In this document: piece by piece, positions 37,701 through 50,018 of the stretch
Layout: every line of letters begins with the position of its first letter
Numbering within the stretch: position 1 is the stretch's first letter
DNA from: Microbacterium sp.
Lineage (GTDB): Bacteria > Actinomycetota > Actinomycetes > Actinomycetales > Microbacteriaceae
DNA: 64,000 nucleotides
Direction of reading: 5' to 3'
Assembly (NCBI GenBank): GCA_013823625.1
Contig: PNMM01000002.1
Coordinates: 372,001-436,000 of the forward strand
The notes under the pieces: generated by a model
Told to the model about the DNA's origin: nothing
Database searches by the model: none
What the model saw: only the letters and a program-made list of their open reading frames with translations
Program-made: the position numbers and the translations under genes

Positions 37701-38602
37701 GCGCTCTCCCCCGCGGTACGGCTCGCGAGACCGGCCAGTGCCTCGAGCACGCACAACGCGGCTAGCCGAATCGTGCGCTGATCAGGAGTATCGCGCATCG
37801 CGTCGAGTTCGGTGAGGTCAATGCTCGTGACGGCCGGATGCGCTCCCGCAAGCCGCGCGGCGGTACGCAGTTCGATCGCGCTCACGCCGCCGGGCACGCT
37901 CGCCGGGCAGCCGGGCGCCACGCTGCGGTCGCACACATCGAGGTCGAGGTCGACGTGCACGGGGCCGCCCGCCGACGCCGCACGGTCGAGCGCCGCGGTC
38001 ATGGCGGATTCGATCGGGGTGCTCAGCAGCTCGGCCCGGGTGACGACGGTGATGCCGTGCTCGTGCGCCCGCGCGCGATAGGCACGTGAGTTCGCGAGCG
38101 GGTCGATGCCCAGCTGGCTCACGCGCGCGCCCGCGAGGCCGGCCTCGATCAGCCGGCGCACGGGCGAGCCGTTGGTGACGCCATCGCGCAGGTCGTGGTG
38201 CGCATCGAGTGTCACGAGTCCGGCGGTGCTGACTGCCGCGCCCCATGAGCCGAGGGCCGCTGGCACTGTCGCGGCGTTGTCGCCGCCGAGCACGATCACG
38301 AGAGCTGCCGTGCTCGTGAGTTCGGCAACGCGCGCCGTCGCGGCTGCCTCACCGGCGCCGTCGGGCTCGGGCACATCGCCCGCGTCGAGCACGGTCAGCT
38401 CTGAGCCGTCGGGCCGAGTGAGGGAGTCGGCCGAGTAGTAGCGGAGGGCATCCCGAATCGCCGCGGGCGTCGTGTGCGCTTGCCCCGGCGAGAGCGCGGT
38501 GCGCCACGTCGGGATGCCCACCACCACCGCATCCGCGCGCGAACCCGGCGCCCACGCAGGCCAGTCGCCCGCGCGCGGCCACAGCGGGTCGTGGCTCAGC
38601 AC
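37697..38602 (-). CDS. hutG: Formimidoylglutamase, ureohydrolase family
   Basis: 301 residues from the GTG at 38602, 2 bp after the hutU stop. Arginase-fold metal motifs are LDAHHD (D133, H135, D137) and DLDLDVCD (D220, D222). The first motif is GGDN (106-109), where most relatives have GGDH, so the first Mn-ligand position is Asn109. Operon position between hutU and hutI argues for formiminoglutamate hydrolysis to glutamate and formamide. The changed ligand makes the exact chemistry worth testing. Confidence 0.85.
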   Translation of the reverse strand: MLSHDPLWPRAGDWPAWAPGSRADAVVVGIPTWRTALSPGQAHTTPAAIRDALRYYSADSLTRPDGSELTVLDAGDVPEPDGAGEAAATARVAELTSTAALVIVLGGDNAATVPAALGSWGAAVSTAGLVTLDAHHDLRDGVTNGSPVRRLIEAGLAGARVSQLGIDPLANSRAYRARAHEHGITVVTRAELLSTPIESAMTAALDRAASAGGPVHVDLDLDVCDRSVAPGCPASVPGGVSAIELRTAARLAGAHPAVTSIDLTELDAMRDTPDQRTIRLAALCVLEALAGLASRTAGESA

Positions 38603-38604
38603 GA

Positions 38605-40296
<1,692 letters not shown>

Positions 40297-40318
40297 GGCT
40301 GTTCTCCTGTCGTCAGGT

Positions 40319-41863
40319 CTAGCGAATCTCAGTGACCGCGCGCGCGGCGGCCAGTAGCGTTCCGTCGTGCGTGAGCCGCACGGCGTGTTCGATTTCGGGG
40401 GCGAGGTAGCGGTCGGGGCCGGGGCCGGGCACGTGTTCGCGCAAGGCCACGACAACGGCCGCGGTCGCGGCCGCCGGGGCGATGCCGCGCAAGTCGAGCC
40501 CGCGCGCGGCCGTGAGCAGCTCGATCGCGACGACCCTCGTCAGCCCGTCGATCGAGCGCCGCAGTTTGCGGGCTGCCGACCACCCCATCGCTACGTGGTC
40601 TTCTTGCATCGCGCTCGACGGAATCGAGTCGACGCTCGCGGGCACCGCGAGTCGCTTGAGCTCACTCACGATGCCGGCCTGCGTGTATTGCGCGATCATG
40701 TGGCCCGAGTCGACTCCGGGGTCGTGCGCGAGAAACGGCGGCAGGCCTTGGTTGCGGCTCGCGTCGAGGAAGCGGTCGGTGCGGCGCTCGCTCATGCTCG
40801 CGAGGTCGGCCACGGCGATCGCGAGAAAGTCGAGAACGTAGCCGATGGGGGCCCCGTGGAACGAGCCGTTCGAGACCACGCGGCCGTCGAGCGTGACGAC
40901 GGGGTTGTCGACCGAGCTCGCCAACTCGCGGTTGGCGACCGACGCCGCGTGCGCCATCGTGTCGCGCACGGCGCCGTGCACCTGCGGCGCGCAGCGCAGC
41001 GAGTACGCGTCTTGCACGCGCTGGCAGTCGTCGTGTCCGTCGGTGACCGTGCGGTGGCTCGCAACGATCGGCGAGCCACTGAGCACGCGGCGCAGGTTTC
41101 CGGCGCTGGTCGCGATGCCCGGGTGGGGGCGCAAGCTTTGCAGATCCTCAGCGAACGGGCGATCGGTGCCGAGCAGTGCCTCGACGCTCATCGCCGCGGC
41201 GAGGTCGGCCGTGGCCACGAGACGGTCGAGATCAGTCAGGGCGAGAGCGAGCATCCCGAGCATGCCGTCGGTTCCATTGATGAGAGCGAGGCCCTCTTTC
41301 TCGCGAAGCTCAACCGGCTCGATGCCGGCGGCGGCAAGCGCCTGCGCCGCGGGCATGAGGTCGCCGCTCGCGTCGCGCACGGTGCCTTCGCCCATGATCG
41401 CGAGCGCGCAGTGCGCGAGGGGGGCGAGGTCGCCCGAGCAGCCGAGGCTGCCGTACTCGCCGACGATCGGAGTGAGCCCTGCATTGAGCACGGCCGCATA
41501 GGTCTCGGCGACGATCGGACGCGCGCCCGTGCGCGCCGTCGTGAGGGTCTGCAGGCGCAGCAGCATCGTGCCGCGCACGACCTCGCGCTCGACCTCGGGG
41601 CCACTGCTCGCGGCGTGCGAGCGCACGAGCGAGCGCTGCAGCTCGGCGCGCTTGGCCGGTGGAATGTGGGTCGTCGCGAGCGCGCCAAACCCCGTCGAGA
41701 CGCCGTAGTGCGGTTCGACATCGTCGGCGAGGCCGTCGATGATCGCGCGCGTCGAGGCCATTGCGCCGAGCGCATCGGGGTCGATCACCACGCGCGCGTC
41801 GTGCCGCGCAACGGCGACGACCTCGTCGATCGTGAGGGGGCGAGTGCCGAGCGTGATCTGCAT
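40319..41863 (-). CDS. hutH: Histidine ammonia-lyase
   Basis: 514 residues, first gene of the operon. The MIO cofactor tripeptide is C142-S143-G144 in [14 protein letters not shown], at the same numbering as the Ala-Ser-Gly of Pseudomonas HutH; Cys in the first position is a known variant, since the backbone cyclisation needs Ser-Gly. YGVSTGFG and the active-site Tyr near residue 54 are present. It deaminates histidine to urocanate. The ribosome site is weak. No histidine transporter gene is in the cluster. Confidence 0.96.
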   Translation of the reverse strand: MQITLGTRPLTIDEVVAVARHDARVVIDPDALGAMASTRAIIDGLADDVEPHYGVSTGFGALATTHIPPAKRAELQRSLVRSHAASSGPEVEREVVRGTMLLRLQTLTTARTGARPIVAETYAAVLNAGLTPIVGEYGSLGCSGDLAPLAHCALAIMGEGTVRDASGDLMPAAQALAAAGIEPVELREKEGLALINGTDGMLGMLALALTDLDRLVATADLAAAMSVEALLGTDRPFAEDLQSLRPHPGIATSAGNLRRVLSGSPIVASHRTVTDGHDDCQRVQDAYSLRCAPQVHGAVRDTMAHAASVANRELASSVDNPVVTLDGRVVSNGSFHGAPIGYVLDFLAIAVADLASMSERRTDRFLDASRNQGLPPFLAHDPGVDSGHMIAQYTQAGIVSELKRLAVPASVDSIPSSAMQEDHVAMGWSAARKLRRSIDGLTRVVAIELLTAARGLDLRGIAPAAATAAVVVALREHVPGPGPDRYLAPEIEHAVRLTHDGTLLAAARAVTEIR

Positions 41864-41916
41864 GACCCTAGTGAACGCGTCGCTCGCCTCGACCGCATCG
41901 GCCCGTCACGATAATC

Positions 41917-41934
41917 TGTCTGAAATCACAGACA
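41917..41934. promoter_or_regulatory. Inverted repeat, predicted IclR-family operator
   Basis: TGTCTG-AAATCA-CAGACA in the 80 bp gap between divergent hutH and the regulator gene, ending 9 bp before the regulator start. Size and symmetry fit an IclR dimer site; on the minus strand it abuts a GATTAT -10-like box for hutH. Confidence 0.55.
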
Positions 41935-41943
41935 AGGGGGTGG

Positions 41944-42717
41944 ATGCGCGTGCCCGACGTCCCCGCCGCCCGCGCCGCCCTGCGCATCGTCACGCACCTC
42001 GCGCACCACAATGACCCGGTGCCCGCCTCGACCCTCGCGCGCGAGTTGGAGCTGCCGCGGTCAACCGTCTACCAATTGCTGCGCGTGCTGCAAGACGAGG
42101 GCTTCGTCGTGCACTACCCGGAGGCGCGTGCCTACGGCTTGGGAGCTCTCGTCGCTGAGATCGGCGGCTCGGTGTTGAGTGCTAGCCGACTCGCGCGGCT
42201 CGGCGGGCCCCTGCTCGAGCGCCTCGTGCGCGCGGCCCCCGTTCCGGTCGTCGCGCAGTTGGCCGTGCTCGCGGGCAGCGACGTCTCGTATGTCGGCCAA
42301 ACCTCGGCGCCGCGCGCACCGACGACCGTCGTGCGCGTGGGCGTTCGCCTGCCCGCCCACCTCACGGCCACGGGCCGCGCGATGCTCGCCGCACTGCCCC
42401 CGGCGCAAGTGCGCGCGCTCTTCCCCCATCGCGATTCGCTCATCACGCGCCGCGGGGTCGGGCCGCGCACCTTGCCCGAACTCGACCGCATTCTCGCCAA
42501 CGCCCGCGAGGTCGGCGTCGCAAGTGAAGACGGCGACATCACGGCGGGCTACGCCTCGGTCGCGGCCACCGGCATCGATCGCACGGGCTACCCGGCCGCC
42601 GCGCTCGGGCTCACCTATCGCGCCGAAGCAGTCAGCGCCGACCAGGTAACTTCCCTGGCCGGCGCTGTGCGTGATGCGGCAGCTGCCCTTACGGCGCGGC
42701 TGCAGGGTCGGTCGTAG
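41944..42717 (+). CDS. IclR-family regulator of the hut operon
   Basis: 257 residues. N-terminal winged helix (ALRIVTHLAHHNDPVPASTL, then LPRSTVYQLLRVLQDEGFV, about 10-58) and C-terminal effector domain (LPAHLTATGRAMLA, about 135-148). ATG at 41944 after AAGGGGG. Divergent from hutH with a palindrome between, so it most likely controls hutHUGI and itself; urocanate or histidine as ligand is a guess. Its 3' end overlaps the next gene by 29 bp on the other strand. Confidence 0.9.
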   Translation: MRVPDVPAARAALRIVTHLAHHNDPVPASTLARELELPRSTVYQLLRVLQDEGFVVHYPEARAYGLGALVAEIGGSVLSASRLARLGGPLLERLVRAAPVPVVAQLAVLAGSDVSYVGQTSAPRAPTTVVRVGVRLPAHLTATGRAMLAALPPAQVRALFPHRDSLITRRGVGPRTLPELDRILANAREVGVASEDGDITAGYASVAATGIDRTGYPAAALGLTYRAEAVSADQVTSLAGAVRDAAAALTARLQGRS

Positions 42718-42961
42718 CCGCCGGAGCCTCGGGCTCGTCGCCGTCGAAGCGGTCTTTGATGTCTTCAGCAGCGGCCTTGGCCTTCTCGGCCGCGTCGCCC
42801 GCGAACTCCTTTACGTCGCCCGCGAACTCCTTTGCGTTCTCAGCAACGTCTCCCGCGAACTCTTTGGCGTTATCGGCCACGTCTCCCGCGACATCCTTCG
42901 CCTTGTCGGCAACGTCGCCCGCGATGTCTTTGGCCTTGTCGACGATGTCTTCGATACCCAC
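42689..42961 (-). CDS. Small 11-mer-repeat (LEA-like) amphipathic protein
   Basis: 90 residues from the GTG at 42961 with AGGAAGGA upstream. Residues 8-69 are six 11-residue units of the form xKAKxxAGDVA, one shortened to 8. The units would form an amphipathic helix, like group 3 LEA or apolipoprotein repeats; the family is also close in look to small CsbD/MT0933-like helical proteins. The C-terminus is acidic, then Ala/Pro-rich. No cysteine, no transmembrane segment. A stress or membrane-surface role is inferred only. Its 3' end overlaps the IclR gene by 29 bp. Confidence 0.72.
   Translation of the reverse strand: MGIEDIVDKAKDIAGDVADKAKDVAGDVADNAKEFAGDVAENAKEFAGDVKEFAGDAAEKAKAAAEDIKDRFDGDEPEAPAATTDPAAAP
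42755..42940 (-). repeat. 33 bp tandem coding repeats
   Basis: Six units encode the 11-mers; units 3 and 4 are nearly identical at nucleotide level (AACGCCAAAGAGTTCGCGGG-like). One unit has lost nine bases in frame. Confidence 0.75.
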
Positions 42962-43063
42962 GCTTGGTCCTTCCTGACGGTCGGGAGCATCCCGACGCTC
43001 GCCCCATTGTGGCGAATTGTGAGCAATTGCAGAAGGGGTCGTTCGCGACACCCAGCAACAGCG

Positions 43064-43097
43064 AAGCGGGGCCGCACCCGAAGGTGCGACCCCGCTT
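43064..43097 (-). terminator. Terminator of the str operon after tuf
   Basis: AAGCGGGGCCGCACC and GGTGCGACCCCGCTT pair over 15 positions with one mismatch around a CGAA loop, 18 bp past the tuf stop. Confidence 0.78.
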
Positions 43098-43114
43098 GAC
43101 AGTGAGTCAGAAGA

Positions 43115-44308
43115 CTACTTGAGGATCTTCGTGACCGTGCCGGCGCCAACGGTGCGGCCACCCTCACGGATGGCGAAGCCGAGGCCCTCTTCCATGGCGA
43201 TGGGCTGGATCAGCTCAACGACCATGTCGGTGGTGTCGCCGGGCATGACCATCTCGGTGCCCTCGGGCAGCGAGATGACGCCGGTGACGTCGGTGGTGCG
43301 GAAGTAGAACTGCGGACGGTAGTTCGTGTAGAACGGGTTGTGACGGCCACCCTCGTCCTTCGAGAGGATGTACGCGGTGCCCTCGAAGTTCGTGTGCGGC
43401 ATGACCGAACCCGGCTTGACGACAACCTGGCCGCGCTCGACGTCTTCGCGCTTGGTGCCGCGAAGGAGCAGACCACAGTTCTCGCCGGCCCAGGCCTCGT
43501 CGAGCTGCTTGTGGAACATCTCGATACCCGTGACGATCGTCTTCTGCGTCGGGCGGATGCCGACGATCTCGACCTCGGAGTTGATCGCGAGGGTGCCGCG
43601 CTCGGCGCGACCCGTCACAACCGTGCCACGGCCGGTGATGGTGAAGACGTCTTCGATGGGCATGAGGAACGGCTTGTCCTTGTCGCGCACCGGGTCGGGC
43701 ACCGAAGCGTCAACCGCGTCCATCAGGTCGAGGATGGACTGCGTCCACTTCTCGTCACCCTCGAGAGCCTTGAGGCCCGAGACGCGCACAACGGGAGCGT
43801 TGTCGCCGTCGAAGCCCTGGCTCGAGAGCAGCTCGCGAACCTCGATCTCGACGAGCTCGAGGATCTCTTCGTCGTCGACCATGTCGCTCTTGTTGAGGGC
43901 GACGAGCAGGTAGGGCACGCCGACCTGCTTGGCGAGGAGCACGTGCTCACGCGTCTGAGCCATCGGGCCGTCGGTCGCCGCAACCACGAGGATCGCGCCG
44001 TCCATCTGAGCAGCACCGGTGATCATGTTCTTGATGTAGTCAGCGTGGCCCGGGGCGTCGACGTGCGCGTAGTGGCGCTTCGGCGTCTCGTACTCAACGT
44101 GCGAGATGTTGATGGTGATACCGCGCTGACGCTCTTCGGGAGCCGAGTCGATCGACGCGAAGTCGCGCTGAACGTTGGTCGCCGAAGGGAACTTGTCGGC
44201 AAGCACCTTCGAGATGGCAGCGGTGAGCGTGGTCTTGCCGTGGTCGACGTGACCGATGGTTCCGATGTTGACGTGCGGCTTGCTCCGCTCGAACTTGGCC
44301 TTAGCCAC
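43115..44308 (-). CDS. tuf: Elongation factor Tu
   Basis: 397 residues. GTP motifs [20 protein letters not shown] (Ala where most EF-Tu have Cys), NKSDMVDD and SGLKALEG; three domains complete to [16 protein letters not shown] start with AGGAGG. Delivers aminoacyl-tRNA to the ribosome. A 105 bp gap to fusA contains a small GGCTC/GAGCC hairpin and a TACGAT box, so tuf may have its own promoter. Confidence 0.99.
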   Translation of the reverse strand: MAKAKFERSKPHVNIGTIGHVDHGKTTLTAAISKVLADKFPSATNVQRDFASIDSAPEERQRGITINISHVEYETPKRHYAHVDAPGHADYIKNMITGAAQMDGAILVVAATDGPMAQTREHVLLAKQVGVPYLLVALNKSDMVDDEEILELVEIEVRELLSSQGFDGDNAPVVRVSGLKALEGDEKWTQSILDLMDAVDASVPDPVRDKDKPFLMPIEDVFTITGRGTVVTGRAERGTLAINSEVEIVGIRPTQKTIVTGIEMFHKQLDEAWAGENCGLLLRGTKREDVERGQVVVKPGSVMPHTNFEGTAYILSKDEGGRHNPFYTNYRPQFYFRTTDVTGVISLPEGTEMVMPGDTTDMVVELIQPIAMEEGLGFAIREGGRTVGAGTVTKILK

Positions 44309-44413
44309 TGTGGGTCCTCCTCAGGACTTGGTGCTCAGCATCCGGTGAGACGCCGCGCGGTTTGGTGTGTATGTATCGTACTCAGGCTCGGCGAGCCCTC
44401 GCAGGTCGGGCGA

Positions 44414-46528
<2,115 letters not shown>

Positions 46529-46601
46529 AGCAGTGTCCTTACGTTAAGTAGTTGATGTTTCTTGGCTACCGGATGGTGTCGGCCCGGGGCGGGCCGCCAC
46601 C

Positions 46602-46651
46602 CGAGGTTCGCAGCGGGGGCCAGTAATGGCCCCCGCCTTGAGCGAACCTCG
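46602..46651 (-). other. Large stem-loop in the rpsG-fusA gap
   Basis: Outer stem CGAGGTTCGC with GCGAACCTCG (10 bp) and inner stem GCGGGGGCC with GGCCCCCGC (9 bp) enclose AGTAAT, with a 1 x 5 internal loop. Two smaller hairpins flank it: GGCCC/GGGCC near 46581-46595 and AGGGCC/GGCCCT at 46669-46683. Confidence 0.6.
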
Positions 46652-46697
46652 GCGCGCTACCCCGCTTCAGGGCCTCCGGCCCTTCAGCGATAGCGCG

Positions 46698-47168
46698 CTA
46701 CCAGCGGTAGTGCGCGAACGCCTTGTTCGACTCAGCCATCTTGTGCGTGTCTTCGCGACGCTTCACTGCGGCACCCAGGCCGTTGGATGCGTCGAGAATC
46801 TCGTTCATGAGGCGCTCGGTCATGGTCTTCTCGCGACGCGCCTTGGCGTAGCTCGTCAGCCAGCGCAGCGCGAGAGTGTTCGCGCGGTGCGGCTTAACCT
46901 CAACCGGAACCTGGTAGGTCGAGCCACCGACACGACGCGACCGCACCTCGAGGGTGGGGCGCACGTTGTCGAGGGCCTTCTTGAGCGTGGCAACAGCGTC
47001 TTGACCGTTCTTGGCAGCGACGCCTTCGAGGGCACCGTAGACGATGCGCTCGGCGAGGCCCTTTTTGCCATCGAGCAAGATCTTGTTGACGAGCTGGCTC
47101 ACGATCGGAGCGCCGTAAACCGGGTCGGCAACGACAGGGCGCTTGGGTGCTGGTCCTTTACGAGGCAT
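46698..47168 (-). CDS. rpsG: 30S ribosomal protein S7
   Basis: 156 residues: [20 protein letters not shown] and the C-terminal [20 protein letters not shown]. It organises the 30S head and, in E. coli, represses the str operon. The ATG shares one base with the rpsL stop (TAATG). Confidence 0.98.
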   Translation of the reverse strand: MPRKGPAPKRPVVADPVYGAPIVSQLVNKILLDGKKGLAERIVYGALEGVAAKNGQDAVATLKKALDNVRPTLEVRSRRVGGSTYQVPVEVKPHRANTLALRWLTSYAKARREKTMTERLMNEILDASNGLGAAVKRREDTHKMAESNKAFAHYRW

Positions 47169-47542
47169 TACTTCTTGTCCATCTTCGCTCCGTAGCGGCT
47201 ACGCGCTTGCTTCCGGTTCTTGACCGCCTGGGTGTCGAGCGCGCCGCGCACGATCTTGTAGCGCACACCGGGCAGGTCTTTCACACGACCGCCACGCACG
47301 AGCACCATCGAGTGCTCCTGCAGGTTGTGGCCCTCGCCCGGAATGTAGGCGGTGACCTCAGTGCCGTTGCTGAGCTTGACGCGAGCGACCTTGCGCAGAG
47401 CCGAGTTCGGCTTCTTCGGAGTCGTCGTGTAAACGCGCGTGCACACGCCGCGCTGCTGGGGGTTGGCCTTGAGGGCCGGTGCCTTGGTCTTGGAGACCTT
47501 CGGCGTGCGGCCCTTGCGGACCAGCTGCTGAATAGTGGGCAA
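47168..47542 (-). CDS. rpsL: 30S ribosomal protein S12
   Basis: 124 residues when started at the TTG at 47542, which follows AAGGAG at good spacing and gives [19 protein letters not shown], the exact family start. No in-frame ATG or GTG fits. The decoding-centre segments [13 protein letters not shown] and [11 protein letters not shown] carry the streptomycin-sensitive lysines. First gene of the str operon, under a strong predicted promoter 250 bases upstream. Confidence 0.97.
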   Translation of the reverse strand: MPTIQQLVRKGRTPKVSKTKAPALKANPQQRGVCTRVYTTTPKKPNSALRKVARVKLSNGTEVTAYIPGEGHNLQEHSMVLVRGGRVKDLPGVRYKIVRGALDTQAVKNRKQARSRYGAKMDKK

Positions 47543-47596
47543 AAGTGCTCCTTGTGAATGCTGCACGGTGACAGCGGTTGCGGTTGGATGTCCCCA

Positions 47597-47616
47597 CTCG
47601 AAGCTTGCGCTTCGAG
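47597..47616 (-). other. Hairpin in the rpsL leader
   Basis: CTCGAAGC and GCTTCGAG form an 8 bp perfect stem with a 4-base loop, about 55 bases before the rpsL start, within the predicted leader. Confidence 0.45.
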
Positions 47617-47800
47617 CGGGCTCACGCGAATCCGACGATTTCGCCGAGCAAGCTCGACGACGACGAATATGCCGTGGGGGTGTTGGCTCACCCGCCGAAG
47701 CGAGAGAAAACCCAGTGACCCTCTGTGTGAACCGGGGCCGCACCCATGCCGCCGCTTTCACGGCACAACACAGACGCGTGCCTAAGCACACACCTGCCCA

Positions 47801-47829
47801 AGAATAGACCTCGCGCGCGACGCGGTCAA
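47801..47829 (-). promoter_or_regulatory. Predicted str operon promoter
   Basis: TTGACC (47824-47829), a 17-base spacer, TATTCT (47801-47806) on the minus strand. The -35 box overlaps the stop codon of the upstream membrane-protein gene. Initiation is expected near 47794, giving a leader of about 250 bases. Confidence 0.75.
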
Positions 47830-48548
47830 ACGGCGGTTGTGCCGCCCACAGTTGCGCGGTGCTCGGCGAGCTCGCGCTCATAGCTCGCCCGCGCCTCAAC
47901 GTTGCGCGCTCGGGCCGTGCGGCCGCGACGCGAAACGATTCCGCCGACCCAAATGGGCACTTCACGCGCGGCGATCGCGGCGGCGAACCCGAGGGGGTTG
48001 GTGAGCTGCTGCACGACGATGGCAGAGACCTCGGCGGCCGAGCCGCCGACGGCACCCGCCGCGATGATGGCGGCGCCGACGAAGCCGACCCACACCACGA
48101 CGGCGACGATGAATCCGCCCAGAACGTGCGCCCACCATCCGGCGCGGTTCACGATCACGACGAGGAGCAGATAAGCCAAGAAGAACACGATGACCGGAAG
48201 CCAGTAGGCCGGCGCCGAGAGCGACGACACAACCTCTTGCAGCGAAATGCCACGAACGGCGATCGCGATGACGGCCACGAGGGCCGCGTAGACCGCGGCG
48301 AAGACTCCCGTGCTGAACACGGCAACCAGCGCTCCCACCCCGCGCGCTCCGCGCTTCTTCGGCGGCTGCGGAGCGGTGACGAAAACGACCGTCGGCTGAG
48401 CAGACTCGGCCGCAGCGCCCGACGACGCGCTCGCATCTGCTTCGAGGGCCGGGCTTGGCTCAGCGGCCGCCAGGTCGTCGACCGGTTTCTCTGACACGTT
48501 CTCTGATGTCGGTTCGGGAACTGACTCGGGTGCAGATGATGTGGCCAT
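47826..48548 (-). CDS. Hypothetical membrane protein with acidic N-terminus
   Basis: 240 residues from the ATG at 48548 (AAAGGA upstream). Residues 1-65 are acidic and Ser/Ala/Pro-rich, residues 66-72 basic, then three to four transmembrane segments (about 74-100, 115-135, 140-170). A cytoplasmic Arg-rich tail ends with a short helix ([20 protein letters not shown]). I do not recognise the family. It is wedged between the pil locus and the str promoter, and its stop is part of that promoter. Confidence 0.72.
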   Translation of the reverse strand: MATSSAPESVPEPTSENVSEKPVDDLAAAEPSPALEADASASSGAAAESAQPTVVFVTAPQPPKKRGARGVGALVAVFSTGVFAAVYAALVAVIAIAVRGISLQEVVSSLSAPAYWLPVIVFFLAYLLLVVIVNRAGWWAHVLGGFIVAVVVWVGFVGAAIIAAGAVGGSAAEVSAIVVQQLTNPLGFAAAIAAREVPIWVGGIVSRRGRTARARNVEARASYERELAEHRATVGGTTAV

Positions 48549-48636
48549 GACGCGTCCTTTCACGGGGAATGCGAACGCGCCACCCTACCAAGGTGCGGTT
48601 TCGGGATGCCCATCGCGGGCATCCCGAAACCACCAC

Positions 48637-49350
48637 CTACGGCGTGGGAGTGGGTGTCGGCGAGCCCGAGTCGGTCGGCACCGGAGTGGGCGTCGGCTCG
48701 GGTTCGGGCTCCGGCTCAGGTTCGGGCGCCGGATTCACCAGGTCGTCACCGCTCACGACATACATGACCATCGAGAACGTGATCGTGCCCGAGCCGTCAC
48801 CGGTTGTCGTGTAGTCGCCACTCGACACAATGGAGAACCGAGGTGATTTCTGCAACGCTTCGATGTAATCCAAAATCGACGACAGCGGCCCGGTGACGGT
48901 CACCGCGACGGGCACGCCCAGCAGTGAACCGGCGGGCAGGATGCCGTCCCCGTCAATCTCGGTTGTGGGAGGCGGTGCGTCCGCTTCGAGCACCAGGGGC
49001 GTAGTCGGGGCCGGCTCGTTGATCTGGATGTTCTGCAGGCCGAGACCGGCCGAGAGCAAGCGGGTCAGTAGCTCCTCGATCGCGTCGTCGTATTGCGCGG
49101 CGGTCGGAAACTCTTCGCGCAAACCTTCGAGTTCAACGAGCAACTCGTCGAGGTTCTCGAAGTCAGACTGCAATTGGGCGATCGCAGCACGCGCGACATC
49201 GTTCTGCGCTTGCACGTTTCGACGTTCAGTTTCGAACCGAGCCGCATCGGCGAGCCGCGGAGAGATGCCCAAGAACCATCCGAGGGCAACCACGGCAATC
49301 ATGATGAGCACCGCGGCGAAGGTCCAGATTCGAGTTGTTGCCGTGGTCAT
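48637..49350 (-). CDS. pilO: PilO-like pilus inner-membrane assembly protein
   Basis: 237 residues. One N-terminal transmembrane helix (about 8-30), a coiled coil (about 32-85: TERRNVQAQNDVARAAIAQL), a ferredoxin-like PilO domain (VAVTVTGPLSSILDYIEALQ), then a 30-residue PEPEP/TPTP tail outside the membrane. PilO pairs with PilN to align the pilus motor. Start overlaps the pilN-like stop by 4 bp. It is the last pil gene. Confidence 0.85.
   Translation of the reverse strand: MTTATTRIWTFAAVLIMIAVVALGWFLGISPRLADAARFETERRNVQAQNDVARAAIAQLQSDFENLDELLVELEGLREEFPTAAQYDDAIEELLTRLLSAGLGLQNIQINEPAPTTPLVLEADAPPPTTEIDGDGILPAGSLLGVPVAVTVTGPLSSILDYIEALQKSPRFSIVSSGDYTTTGDGSGTITFSMVMYVVSGDDLVNPAPEPEPEPEPEPTPTPVPTDSGSPTPTPTP
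48695..48727 (-). repeat. Hexanucleotide repeat encoding the PEPEP tail
   Basis: Five consecutive six-base units (GGCTCG, GGTTCG, GGCTCC, GGCTCA, GGTTCG on the plus strand) encode alternating Pro-Glu near the end of the pilO-like gene. Confidence 0.7.
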
Positions 49351-50018
49351 TCGGTCACCTCATCCACACCAAAGCGCTGCGCGAGAGCCAGGTCATTCAG
49401 GTTGATCGTCACGGCCGTCTTGTAGCCGCTCTCTTGGAAAGTGACCGAATCAATGCTCGCGTCGGCGAAAGTCTCGATCTTCTCCCACGCGCGATACCAC
49501 GTCTGGGGCGTGGGTACCTCGGCAGTCGAGATCACTATGCGAATCGTCGCCGTGCGCGGAGCACGGAGCGGACCGGTCACGCCCAAGGCCGGCTGGGCGG
49601 GCGCATCAGACTGAAACGTGAGCGTATCCACAAGCTCGTCGGCGCTCAATACGGCCAAGTACGGCGTCAACGACTCGCGCCACAAGACCTCAACGGTACC
49701 CAGTTGGGCTCGAACATCCGTGATCGACTGCAGCTGACCGCGCACTTGCGTCACCTCAGCGAACTCCAACTGCGTGACGAGCAATTCTTCGGTGATTCTC
49801 CGCTCAGCAGCGAGCTGTGCTTCAGACGCTGTGGCGATGAAGGTCGACCCGACGATGCCGGCGACGGTCAGCGCAATCACGGCGATGACAGCCGTCACTA
49901 GTCCCCGACGACGCCCGCGCTCTTTCTTCTGCATCGCCACTTCGGGCGGCATGAGGTGCGCGCGCGGCACGCCCCCATAGACGAGCGCCCCGGTCTCGCG
50001 GCCATCTCGACGACTCAT
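49347..50018 (-). CDS. pilN: PilN-like pilus assembly protein
   Basis: 223 residues from the ATG at 50018, overlapping the pilM stop. About 38 cytoplasmic residues precede one transmembrane helix (RRGLVTAVIAVIALTVAGIV), a short coiled coil, and a periplasm-side alpha/beta domain with VPTPQTWYRAWEKIETFADA. The N-terminal segment carries the region that binds PilM in other systems. Divergent sequence; assignment rests on position between pilM and pilO and on topology. Confidence 0.8.
   Translation of the reverse strand: MSRRDGRETGALVYGGVPRAHLMPPEVAMQKKERGRRRGLVTAVIAVIALTVAGIVGSTFIATASEAQLAAERRITEELLVTQLEFAEVTQVRGQLQSITDVRAQLGTVEVLWRESLTPYLAVLSADELVDTLTFQSDAPAQPALGVTGPLRAPRTATIRIVISTAEVPTPQTWYRAWEKIETFADASIDSVTFQESGYKTAVTINLNDLALAQRFGVDEVTE

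Noticed and set aside
41432-41440. Inactive HutH because of the missing Ala in the MIO triad
   Set aside because: Ser-Gly needed for cyclisation is intact and Cys in the first position is a known active variant.
40367-41914. 515-codon plus-strand open frame opposite hutH
   Set aside because: Antisense shadow of histidine ammonia-lyase with biased charged composition.
42755-42940. CRISPR-like array from the 33 bp repeats
   Set aside because: Repeats are contiguous, in frame and coding, with no spacers.
47543-48055. N-terminal extension of S12 to 295 residues
   Set aside because: The extra part covers the predicted promoter, leader hairpin and part of the neighbouring gene, and has no S12 homology.
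48695-48727. Phase-variation promoter repeat
   Set aside because: The hexamers are in frame inside the pilO-like gene and change only tail length.
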